33,493 nt of DNA from an uncultured Prevotella sp. (GTDB lineage: Bacteria > Bacteroidota > Bacteroidia > Bacteroidales > Bacteroidaceae), in NCBI GenBank assembly GCA_900314995.1, contig OMXK01000043.1:1-33493 (forward strand). The letters are read 5' to 3'. The notes below the pieces were generated by a model that did not search any database, had not been told where the DNA came from, and saw only the letters and a program-made list of their open reading frames with translations. Both the position numbers and the translations under genes were made by a program. Position 1 is the first letter of the stretch; every line of letters begins with the position of its first letter. This document shows, piece by piece, positions 25,227 to 32,921 of this stretch.

Positions 25227-25937
25227 ATGTTAGAAGAACTAAAAGAAAAAGTATTCAAGGCAAACCTTGATCTGGTAAAGCAGAACCTCGTTATCTTTAC
25301 TTGGGGTAATGTATCAGGTATTGACCGTGAAAACGGACTGGTAGTCATCAAGCCCTCAGGCGTCGACTACGACGTGATGAAAGCATCTGATATGGTAGTG
25401 GTGGATCTCAAGACGGGCGAAGTGGTCGACGGAGACCTCAACCCATCCAGCGACACACCGACACACCTGGTGCTCTATCGTAACTTCCCCAACATTCAGG
25501 GTGTCGTTCACACCCACTCTACCTATGCCACAGCATTTGCAGAGGCTGGTCGCGATATCCCCAACATCGGCACAACCCACGCCGACTATTTCTACAAGGA
25601 TATCCCCTGCACACGCGATATGACTGAGGAGGAAGTGAAAGGTAACTACGAACTCGAGACCGGTAACGTGATCGTCGACGAGATCCTGAACATCCGCAAG
25701 ATCAACCCCGATCATACGCCTGCCGTACTGGTAAAGAACCATGGTCCGTTCTCTTGGGGAACTTCTCCCGACAATGCCGTGTATAACGCCAAGGTTATGG
25801 AGCAGTGCGCAAAGATGGCCTTCGTAGCCTTCTCTGTAAATCCGAACCTCACGATGAATCCGCTGCTCATTGAGAAGCACTACATGCGCAAGCACGGACC
25901 TAACGCCTACTATGGCCAGAAAGGACAGAAACATTAA
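25227..25937 (+). CDS. araD: L-ribulose-5-phosphate 4-epimerase
   Basis: A 236-residue class II aldolase-like zinc enzyme that converts L-ribulose 5-phosphate to D-xylulose 5-phosphate. The zinc ligands His95 and His97 (V-H-T-H-S) and His172 (K-N-H-G) and the acid Asp76 (S-S-D-T-P-T) lie where they do in the E. coli enzyme. The phosphate-binding segment W-G-N-V-S-G is at 26-31. It begins 6 bases after the regulator stop and is followed by araA after 31 bases. Confidence 0.93.
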   Translation: MLEELKEKVFKANLDLVKQNLVIFTWGNVSGIDRENGLVVIKPSGVDYDVMKASDMVVVDLKTGEVVDGDLNPSSDTPTHLVLYRNFPNIQGVVHTHSTYATAFAEAGRDIPNIGTTHADYFYKDIPCTRDMTEEEVKGNYELETGNVIVDEILNIRKINPDHTPAVLVKNHGPFSWGTSPDNAVYNAKVMEQCAKMAFVAFSVNPNLTMNPLLIEKHYMRKHGPNAYYGQKGQKH

Positions 25938-25968
25938 TAATAATAACTAATTTAACAAAACAACAATT

Positions 25969-27510
25969 ATGATTAAAGCATTTGAGAATTACGAGATTTG
26001 GTGGGTAACTGGCGCACAGCTTCTTTATGGAGGCGACGCTGTAGTTGCAGTTGACGGACATTCTAAGGAGATGGTTGCAGGTCTGAACGACAGCGGCAAC
26101 ATCCCTGTAAAGATTGTATATAAGGGCACAGCCAACAGCTCTAAGGAAGTTGAGCAGGTGATGCTGGCAGCCAACAATGATGAGAAGTGCGTAGGTATCA
26201 TCACTTGGATGCACACCTTCTCACCCGCTAAGATGTGGATCAAGGGTCTGCAGCAGCTGCAGAAGCCGATGCTCCACTTCCACACCCAGTACAACGCTGA
26301 GATTCCCTGGGAGACGATGGACATGGACTTCATGAACCTGAACCAGAGTGCACACGGCGATATCGAGTTCGGACACATCTGCACCCGTATGCGTGTTCCC
26401 CGCAAGGTGGTTTGCGGCTACTGGAAGGACGAGGCTGCCCAGAAGCAGATTGCCGTTTGGGCTCGCGTAGCTGCCGGTGTTGCTGATGCTCACAATGTAC
26501 GCTGCCTGATGTTCGGTATGAACATGAACAACGTTGCCGTTACCGATGGCGACCGCGTAGAGTTCGAGCAGCGTCTGGGCTACCACGTTGACTACTATCC
26601 CGTCAGCTCTCTGATGGAATACTTCAAGAAGGTCACCGACAAGGAAGCCGACGAACTGGTTGAGGAGTACAAGAAGCTCTACACCATCAAGATTGATGAG
26701 AGCGGCGAGGAGGTTTACTGGCAGAAAGTGAAGAACGCCGCCAAGGCTGAGATTGCGCTCCGTCGCGTACTGAAGGACGAGGGTGCTACTGCCTTCACCA
26801 CCAACTTCGACGACCTGGGTGATGCCGATATCGATGCACCTGACTTCTGCGGTTTCGACCAGATTCCCGGCCTGGCTTCACAGCGCCTGATGGAAGAGGG
26901 TTATGGCTTCGGTGCCGAGGGCGACTGGAAGACAGCTTGTCTATATCGCACTCTGTGGGTGATCCAGCAGGGCATGCCTACCGGTTGCTCATTCCTCGAG
27001 GACTACACCCTGAACTTCGCCGGCGACCGCAGCTCATGCCTCCAGAGCCACATGCTCGAGGTTTGCCCGCTCATCGCTACCGACAAGCCAAAACTCGAGG
27101 TTCACTTCCTCGGCATCGGTATCCGCAAGCAGCAGACCGCTCGTCTGGTGTTCACCTCAAAGGTTGGCCGTGGTATCAAAGCTACAGTCGTTGACCTTGG
27201 CAACCGCTTCCGTCTGATTTCTCAGGAGGTTGAGTGCATCGAGCCGAAGCCCATGCCTAACCTGCCCGTGGCTTCTGCCCTCTGGATCCCCCAGCCCACC
27301 TTCGAGATTGGTGCTGCTGCCTGGATCCTCGCCGGTGGTACTCACCACAGCGCCTTCTCTTACGACATCAACGAAGAGTATTGGGAGGACTTCGCTGAGA
27401 TGCTCGGCATCGAGTACGTCCGCATCAACAAGCAGACCAACATCGCCGACTTCAAGCAGACCCTCCAGAACAATGAGGTTTATTATATGTTGAACAAAGC
27501 CCTGAAATAA
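25969..27510 (+). CDS. araA: L-arabinose isomerase
   Basis: A 513-residue manganese enzyme that converts L-arabinose to L-ribulose. The metal-binding and catalytic regions are recognisable: the first Glu near E-G-A-T-A, the second in G-F-G-A-E-G-D-W-K, then His in Q-S-H-M-L-E, and His in G-G-T-H-H-S-A-F-S near the C-terminus. The length and the opening ([13 protein letters not shown]) match the family. The stop is two bases before the kinase start, so araA and the kinase are tightly coupled. Confidence 0.95.
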   Translation: MIKAFENYEIWWVTGAQLLYGGDAVVAVDGHSKEMVAGLNDSGNIPVKIVYKGTANSSKEVEQVMLAANNDEKCVGIITWMHTFSPAKMWIKGLQQLQKPMLHFHTQYNAEIPWETMDMDFMNLNQSAHGDIEFGHICTRMRVPRKVVCGYWKDEAAQKQIAVWARVAAGVADAHNVRCLMFGMNMNNVAVTDGDRVEFEQRLGYHVDYYPVSSLMEYFKKVTDKEADELVEEYKKLYTIKIDESGEEVYWQKVKNAAKAEIALRRVLKDEGATAFTTNFDDLGDADIDAPDFCGFDQIPGLASQRLMEEGYGFGAEGDWKTACLYRTLWVIQQGMPTGCSFLEDYTLNFAGDRSSCLQSHMLEVCPLIATDKPKLEVHFLGIGIRKQQTARLVFTSKVGRGIKATVVDLGNRFRLISQEVECIEPKPMPNLPVASALWIPQPTFEIGAAAWILAGGTHHSAFSYDINEEYWEDFAEMLGIEYVRINKQTNIADFKQTLQNNEVYYMLNKALK

Positions 27511-27512
27511 GT

Positions 27513-29065
27513 ATGACAGCAAAACAGACTATAGAAGCAGGTAAAGCCATCCTCGGTATCGAGTTTGGCTCTACCCGCATCAAGGCCGTCCTCATCGACG
27601 AGGACAATAAGCCCATCGCACAGGGCTCACACGAGTGGGAGAATCAGTTGGTAGATGGTCTCTGGACCTACTCCACCGAGGCTATCTGGTACGGACTCCA
27701 GGACTGCTACGCCGACCTCCGCAAGGATGTTCAGGCTCAGTACGACTGCGAAATCGAGGCACTCGCTGCCATCGGCTTCTCAGCCATGATGCACGGCTAC
27801 ATGGCTTTCAACAAGGATGAGGAGATCCTCGTGCCCTTCCGCACATGGCGTAACACCAACACAGGCAAGGCTGCTGCCGAGCTCTCAAAGCTCTTCAACT
27901 ACAACATCCCCCTGCGCTGGAGCATCAGTCACCTCTATGAGGCTATCCTCGACAACGAGGAGCACGTCAGCGACATCAAGTATCTCACGACACTTGCAGG
28001 CTACGTTCACTGGCAGGTAACTGGTCAGTTCGTACTCGGTGTGGGCGACGCTTCTGGCATGATTCCCGTTGACCCTGCCACGAAGACCTACGATGCAACA
28101 ATGGTCAAAAAGTTTGACGAGCTCATCGCACCGAAGGGTTTCTCTTGGAAGTTGCTCGACATCCTGCCCAAGTCGCTCAATGCTGGTGAGAATGCTGGTT
28201 TCCTAACACCAGAGGGTGCTAAGAAGCTCGACGTCAGCGGCCATCTGAAGGCTGGCATCCCCGTTTGTCCTCCTGAAGGCGACGCAGGTACTGGTATGGT
28301 GGCAACCAACGCTGTCAAGCAGCGCACAGGTAACGTCAGCGCCGGCACATCTTCATTCTCGATGATTGTGCTCGAGAAGCCGCTGTCGATGGTTCGCTCG
28401 TGGCAATGGTTCACTGCAACAACTGCACAAGTGACATCAATGCCTGGGTTGGACTCTTTAAGGAATATCAGCAACTGCTTGGCGTCAAGGTAGATATGAA
28501 CGAACTCTACGGTAAGCTTTTCAATGAAGCCCTCAAGGGTGACACCGACTGTGGTGGACTGATGGCTTACAACTATGTCAGCGGTGAACCTGTCACTGGT
28601 CTGGCCGAGGGTCGTCCGATGTTCATGCGTTCTGCCAACGACAAGTTCAACCTCGCCAACTTCATGCGTGCCCACCTCTATGGTGCTATCGGTGTGCTGA
28701 AGATTGGTAACGACATTCTGTTCAAGGAGGAGAAGATCAGCGTTGACCGCATAACTGGTCACGGTGGTTACTTCAAGACACCTGGTGTCGGTCAGCGCAT
28801 GCTCGCCGCTGCCCTCAACAGCCCCATCTCTGTCATGGAAACTGCCGGTGAAGGTGGTGCATGGGGTATCGCCCTGCTGGCTGGTTACGCCGTGAATAAT
28901 CCCGACAAACTATCGTTGGCTGATTATCTCGAGAAGGTTGTCTTTGCAGGCAACACTGGCGTCAGCATCGCCCCTACCGCCGAGGACGTTGCCGGCTTCG
29001 AGAAGTACATTGAGAACTACAAGCGCTGCCTTCCCGTTGAGCAGGCTGCTGTAGATTACAAGTAA
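27513..29065 (+). pseudogene. araB: L-ribulokinase (FGGY family), broken by an internal deletion with frameshift
   Basis: The first ~292 codons (from ATG 27513, N-terminal domain with [12 protein letters not shown]) run in one frame to about 28388. The last ~225 codons (to TAA 29065) continue in another. Upstream the frame reads ...V-L-E-K-P-L-S; downstream it resumes at [13 protein letters not shown], and the GHGG and E-G-G-A-W-G motifs of the C-terminal domain are intact. In Bacteroides homologues as I recall them about a dozen residues lie between these two points. A deletion of 3n+1 bases at the join, around 28386-28390, explains both the gap and the shift. The upstream frame alone ends at 28493 and makes a 326-residue product without the C-terminal domain. 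It could be a true mutation or a sequencing/assembly error. Confidence 0.88.
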
Positions 29066-29098
29066 ATGAACCGCACCAATATATAAGGTGACTCTGAT

Positions 29099-29135
29099 AG
29101 GAGGAGCAGTAAACGTCATACTGCTCCTCTTTAAA
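29099..29135 (+). terminator. Terminator of the arabinose operon
   Basis: GAGGAGCAGTA (29101-29111) pairs perfectly with TACTGCTCCTC (29119-29129) around a 7-base loop, followed by a short TTT. The T-run is brief but the stem is strong and is 33 bases after the kinase stop. Confidence 0.75.
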
Positions 29136-29200
29136 TTCGTTGCCGTCATCTCACGGAGCGAAAAGTGCTCCGTGAGATACATCTTTTGATTCATTTCCAT
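29131..29200 (-). pseudogene. M15A-like peptidase, first codons only
   Basis: On the minus strand, ATGs at 29200, 29194 and 29182 open a frame that reads M-Y-L-T-E-H-F-S-L-R-E-M-T-A-T-N-L-K-R. This is close to the conserved start of Bacteroidota/phage M15A D-Ala-D-Ala peptidases ('LTEHFSL.E.T.T'). Similarity ends at about 29131, where the arabinose operon terminator begins. It lies 45 bases after the primase-helicase stop, where a peptidase or amidase gene often stands in related cassettes. I read it as the truncated last gene of the cassette. Confidence 0.5.
29149..29177. repeat. Perfect 11-bp inverted repeat inside the peptidase remnant
   Basis: TCTCACGGAGC (29149-29159) and GCTCCGTGAGA (29167-29177) are exact reverse complements with a 7-base loop. 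The same bases encode L-T-E-H-F-S-L-R-E-M on the minus strand. Confidence 0.75.
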
Positions 29201-29215
29201 ATTAATTTTTAATTT

Positions 29216-29246
29216 GTCCACTTGTCCACTGTGTCCACTGTCCACT
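29216..29246. repeat. GTCCACT (AGTGGAC) short repeat array
   Basis: Four copies of GTCCACT at 29216-29222, 29224-29230, 29233-29239 and 29240-29246. The last overlaps the stop codon of the primase-helicase gene. The array fills the space between that gene and the peptidase remnant. Confidence 0.85.
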
Positions 29247-31914
29247 AATAGATATTATTGACCAGCTTCCGGTACTTCGGATTATCGCCACTGTCAGGAA
29301 CCTGTTCAATGTGATTGCTCTTGGTAAGCCTCTGAATCTTCTTGTACACAGAGTTGTCCTTATCAAAACCGAAACACTTCTTCACATCATCCTTGGTGAA
29401 CACATCCGGAAGCATATTGAAACCATTCACCGATTTCTGATTATGACGCTTGCCGTTGATCATCACGTCACCGTTCATGTCGTCGAAATACTTCTCTGCC
29501 ATCACACCGAAAAAGTGCTGTTGCGTGGCGTACTGGATGCGGGCAATGAGCTCACAGAGCTTCCAGTCGATCTCGTCAACCTCGTAGGTTCCCGTCCAGT
29601 AGTCATCCTGCTGATGCAGACTCTCCCAGTGGCGCATGTCGATGAAAGGCGCTGAGTAGTTCAGGGCATGATACGGCACGCGCTTCAGCATCAGCTCATT
29701 GGCCTCACTCTCGTCATCAGCGCAGTCGGCCATCCGACTGCCAGTCCAGTCATACAGATGCTTCACCAAGGGCCACAGAGGCAGTTCTCCGAATCGGCTG
29801 TTCAGCTTATACGCCCACTCCTTCATGCGTTCCAGCCTTTGCCAGTCGATGGAGGTCTGCTCTTCAAAAGCCATCATCTCGAAGTTCGTCTTCGGCATGG
29901 GGATCACCGCCAGACGAGTCGACAAGCCAGATCCGAAGTTCTGGGGCGTCACCTTCTTCTTCAGGGCGATGGGCGTTCCCGTATAGATGAAGTTCCACGT
30001 CACGTTAAACTCATCTACGGGCGAGTCCGAGTTCTGGTACATCTGGCCGTCCTCCTCATTGTGGAAGGCTTTCAGTTCCATGCTCTGTTTGTTGATCCAA
30101 GAGCCGCCCTGTTGCAGGGTGATAGAGTTGTCGAGCTCAGTATCAAACGTCAGCATGTGCAGCTGGATCTCCTTGCCCTCGATGGTCTCCCTCGCATTCA
30201 GCATATCCTGAATCAGCTGACCGTTAGAAGTACGGGCTGGGTGGATACGGATCGTCACCTGCGGTTTGTCCTTACCCTCCTTGTTGGCAGCCTTCTTCTT
30301 CATGTCCTGCTTGTAACGGTTCAGGGCAGCCTTACCGGCCTTGTCAGCGGCAGCGATAGGTGCCGAGAGCAGCTTGTAGATATCATCAGCCATCGACTTA
30401 TTCGATGCCGGATGACCAATGATAAACAGCGAGCAGTTCAACCGTCGCTCCTGCTGCGGACGGTGGTAGAACCTGTACCAGCAACGCGTCATCAGCGTCA
30501 TCCCTGTCCCTCCTGCCACGAACATGGCGGCAGGATACTGACTGCGCTTCAAACCATAGCATACATCTTTCAGCAGAGGGAAATGCGGGAACAACTCTTC
30601 AATCTCAGCACCCCACTTGTCGAGTTGCTTGTTGATGTCACCACTATAACGGCCTTCCGCCTCATTCACCGTATTGTCGCCCTTGACGATCTCCTGATAC
30701 GTCTTTCCACGAACGGCGTTGATGGCCTCCTGCATAGACTTCGAGGGCTTGGGCAACCACGACTTACCCTTCTTGGCTGCTTCGCTTTCATTTTCTGCCA
30801 CGTAGTCTGCGGCATTGGAAAGCGTACGGTCCACATCCTCATCCCGTTCCCTGATGATCTCCTGAACCCAGGGTTGACTGACGAGCACCTTGCGGGCCTT
30901 TCGCTTGTCTCGGTCGTACATGATATAAAGGTCACGCGCGAGGATGACGCTGCCGTCGTGGCGTGAGGGTTTGTCGTCACCTCCTCTGAACCACTGGGCA
31001 CTCCAATAATCACAGATGGGCTGTATGTCCCCACCACACCAGGTAGTATCAATCGTCTTACCATCGTCAACGGTCTTCTGATGATCCACAGGGGTGTCTG
31101 TCACTTTTGTACCGGCACTCTGGACATTTTTTGTCTTTGAATCAGCGTCATGATTCTCAGGCTTGGTCCTCCGTGCCCTGTATCGGGGCGTATACTTCTT
31201 GTCGAACGCCTCATCATAATAATCGAACAGCCTGTCTTCATCAATAAACAGAATCTCTTCCTCCTTCGGACAGAAGGAATTTCTTGTGGCATCCTTGCAA
31301 CTGCCGTCAGGCTTGCAGTCCAGTGCGAGTGCGAACTCGATCTGATTGTCTGCCAGGTTGCCCTGCGTGATGTCTGCCGTAAAGATGATGCGGATGCCAT
31401 GTCCGCTGCTGGTGATATGCACCAACACCACACGGGCCATCAGTTCCTTGTTCTCCTTCAACCGATACCAGATCTTCATGGGGTTGTCCACGTGATCGAT
31501 ATCCAGCATTACAAGTCCGTTCAGATGACAGCCCACCAACTGTCTCGGACGTCTGCGCCCTTTGGCGTCAAACTCATAACAGCTGAAGATGAAAGGTGTC
31601 AACTGATGCTTCAGATACTCGGCAAAAGCCAAAAGCTTCTCACCGTCGCTTTTCTTGGCAAACTCCTCCCGAGCCTCGTCCGAAGAGAGTTCCTTCGGGT
31701 GATCAACAAGAAATCGCTGATAGTCATTGTTCGAGAGCCAGACGGTCAGGGCAGCACTGCCCTCCTCGCCTTTCGACCTGTCCACGGCATCCATGATAGC
31801 CCTGCGGGAGTCTATCTTCCATTTGGTTGAAGGATTCTTGACGGCCTTCCAGAATGTCCCTCTGCTGCACTTCGCAGCAGAGAGACTGTTAGTATTCTTC
31901 TGATAGCAAAACAT
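29245..31914 (-). CDS. BT4734/VirE-like primase-polymerase fused to an ATPase domain
   Basis: An 889-residue protein. Residues about 55-240 are the BT4734-like/VirE_N domain, an archaeo-eukaryotic primase fold: motif I is L-D-I-D (Asp138, Asp140) and motif II is S-S-G-H-G-I-R-I (169-176). A charged linker (about 245-290) follows. Residues about 430-700 are a VirE/DUF3987-type P-loop domain with G-H-P-A-S-N-K-S (500-507) and an acidic Walker B-like strand L-T-F-D-T-E (588-593). The P-loop has Asn where Gly normally precedes Lys-Ser. The C-terminal ~190 residues may bind DNA (F-T-K-D-D-V-K-K-C-F-G-F). Such fusions start or restart replication in phages, plasmids and islands. The target here is unknown. 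It is the largest gene of the leftward cassette. Confidence 0.8.
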   Translation of the reverse strand: MFCYQKNTNSLSAAKCSRGTFWKAVKNPSTKWKIDSRRAIMDAVDRSKGEEGSAALTVWLSNNDYQRFLVDHPKELSSDEAREEFAKKSDGEKLLAFAEYLKHQLTPFIFSCYEFDAKGRRRPRQLVGCHLNGLVMLDIDHVDNPMKIWYRLKENKELMARVVLVHITSSGHGIRIIFTADITQGNLADNQIEFALALDCKPDGSCKDATRNSFCPKEEEILFIDEDRLFDYYDEAFDKKYTPRYRARRTKPENHDADSKTKNVQSAGTKVTDTPVDHQKTVDDGKTIDTTWCGGDIQPICDYWSAQWFRGGDDKPSRHDGSVILARDLYIMYDRDKRKARKVLVSQPWVQEIIRERDEDVDRTLSNAADYVAENESEAAKKGKSWLPKPSKSMQEAINAVRGKTYQEIVKGDNTVNEAEGRYSGDINKQLDKWGAEIEELFPHFPLLKDVCYGLKRSQYPAAMFVAGGTGMTLMTRCWYRFYHRPQQERRLNCSLFIIGHPASNKSMADDIYKLLSAPIAAADKAGKAALNRYKQDMKKKAANKEGKDKPQVTIRIHPARTSNGQLIQDMLNARETIEGKEIQLHMLTFDTELDNSITLQQGGSWINKQSMELKAFHNEEDGQMYQNSDSPVDEFNVTWNFIYTGTPIALKKKVTPQNFGSGLSTRLAVIPMPKTNFEMMAFEEQTSIDWQRLERMKEWAYKLNSRFGELPLWPLVKHLYDWTGSRMADCADDESEANELMLKRVPYHALNYSAPFIDMRHWESLHQQDDYWTGTYEVDEIDWKLCELIARIQYATQQHFFGVMAEKYFDDMNGDVMINGKRHNQKSVNGFNMLPDVFTKDDVKKCFGFDKDNSVYKKIQRLTKSNHIEQVPDSGDNPKYRKLVNNIY

Positions 31915-31931
31915 ATATATGGATATTAAGG

Positions 31932-32219
31932 TTAAAGTGACTGAATATCAGAAAGATACAACACATTCTCATGGCGGTCGTTGTTGTCGCCCCAGACTCG
32001 CTGCTTCCATGAGCCCCTCACGATGTAGGGCTGATTCTGGTAGTACTGCGTGTCGCGGTTCTTGCTGGCGGCTTCTCCGATCAGCTCACCATACACCACA
32101 TCACCGCCACGCTTCAACACGAAGCCGCGACTCTTGAAATACTCGGCAGTTCCGTCCTGCCTCTGATACTGGCGCTCAGAGTATGCGCCCACCTCTACGA
32201 TTGTTACTAATGCTTCCAT
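31932..32219 (-). CDS. Small protein, possibly an OB-fold single-strand DNA-binding protein
   Basis: A 95-residue protein I do not firmly recognise. It is rich in predicted beta strands and aromatic residues: R-G-F-V-L-K-R, V-V-Y-G-E-L, Y-I-V-R-G-S-W-K-Q-R-V-W, and V-L-Y-L-S-D-I. The spacing of strands and the basic, aromatic middle resemble phage single-strand DNA-binding proteins of the gene V kind. Its position 17 bases upstream of a primase-polymerase gene fits that idea. This is inference from pattern and context only. Confidence 0.6.
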   Translation of the reverse strand: MEALVTIVEVGAYSERQYQRQDGTAEYFKSRGFVLKRGGDVVYGELIGEAASKNRDTQYYQNQPYIVRGSWKQRVWGDNNDRHENVLYLSDIQSL

Positions 32220-32241
32220 GATTTTTTGATTTTAGGATTAA

Positions 32242-32562
32242 TTAAACTCGGTTGATTAATTCTCTGTCGATCAGGGTTTCCCTGGCGACCTTGGTGTCGC
32301 GCTCGAGAACGCTGATCACACTGGCCATGCCGATTTTCTTGGGGATGCTCTCAAAATACTTTAGATTCTTGGTTGACTCCTTCACCCAACCATGCTCGAG
32401 ATAGCGGATCAGCTTGTCCTTCTTGCGCTTCCGCGACTGGCGGTTATACGCCCTGAATGTTAATTGACCCGTCCACTCATCACGATGCAGTGAACCCTCC
32501 ACGTACTTTCCTTCCACGAGGCGTACGAGTACCTCTTCTTCAATTTGAATATACTTTTTCAT
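32242..32562 (-). CDS. Basic small protein of unknown function
   Basis: A 106-residue protein without a domain I can name. It has an acidic-hydrophobic start (M-K-K-Y-I-Q-I-E-E-E-V-L-V-R-L), a central strongly basic patch (R-Q-S-R-K-R-K-K-D-K-L), and a helical C-terminal part (A-S-V-I-S-V-L-E-R-D). The basic patch suggests nucleic acid binding. It lies 22 bases upstream of the OB-fold candidate in the same direction. An A-rich stretch precedes its ATG. Confidence 0.6.
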   Translation of the reverse strand: MKKYIQIEEEVLVRLVEGKYVEGSLHRDEWTGQLTFRAYNRQSRKRKKDKLIRYLEHGWVKESTKNLKYFESIPKKIGMASVISVLERDTKVARETLIDRELINRV

Positions 32563-32653
32563 AATCTTGCGAATTTGTGAGTGAAGGGTGTCGGAATTTG
32601 GCCATTTTCACTTCGAAGACTTCCTCCACTTGCTTCGCTCGATTAATACTTTA

Positions 32654-32667
32654 TTTACCTTTTTACC
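32654..32667. repeat. GGTAAAA repeat at the end of the Cys-rich gene
   Basis: On the minus strand GGTAAAAAGGTAAA; the stop codon TAA of the Cys-rich gene lies inside the first unit. It matches the larger array at 32890-32921. Confidence 0.7.
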
Positions 32668-32890
32668 TTAAAAAGATTTCTTTGTTGCCTAAGAGTTTGA
32701 CGACACCCCCGCTGCGACCAGCCTGCTGCAGGGCATACGACATTCTCCATTTGGGACAGACAAACTTCTGGGTCACCTTCAACTGCATCCCTGTGCAGAT
32801 CCGATTCCCGTCATTGTCCACCTCCTTCAGTCCGCACGAAGCGCAACACTTCTTCACGCGAACCCGATAAGCATTCATCACGGTTTCCAT
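32663..32890 (-). CDS. Cys-rich small protein, probable zinc-binding
   Basis: A 75-residue protein with C-C-A-S-C (residues 15-19), a further Cys at I-C-T-G-M (about 32) and F-V-C-P-K-W (about 45). Five Cys in a compact basic protein suggest a zinc ribbon. Similar short proteins opening with 'YRV.VK.CCASC' occur, as I recall, in Bacteroidota mobile elements near phage-like regulators. Its start codon overlaps a 16-base tandem repeat that separates it from the Rha-type gene. A second ATG at 32875 would remove five residues. Function unknown. Confidence 0.65.
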   Translation of the reverse strand: METVMNAYRVRVKKCCASCGLKEVDNDGNRICTGMQLKVTQKFVCPKWRMSYALQQAGRSGGVVKLLGNKEIFLR

Positions 32891-32921
32891 TTTTACTTTT
32901 TTACCCTTTTACTTTTTTACC
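32890..32921. repeat. 16-base tandem repeat between two cassette genes
   Basis: Minus strand: GGTAAAAAAGTAAAAG (32921-32906) and GGTAAAAAAGTAAAAA (32905-32890). The first copy contains the TAA stop of the Rha-type gene (32919-32917) and the second ends on the A of the next gene's ATG. Confidence 0.85.

Noticed and set aside
29216-29246. Repeat arrays here and at 32890-32921 as CRISPR
   Set aside because: Units are only 7-16 bases, directly adjoining or nearly so, with no spacers and no cas genes.
29668-30966. 432-codon open frame on the plus strand inside the primase-helicase gene
   Set aside because: It is antisense to a protein with recognisable motifs along its whole length. Its product is rich in H, R, L and Q without domain patterns, and no promoter element precedes it.
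32577-32870. Plus-strand 97-codon frame over the Cys-rich gene
   Set aside because: It is antisense to the cassette, spans the GGTAAAA repeat, and has no motif. The minus-strand gene has a coherent Cys pattern.
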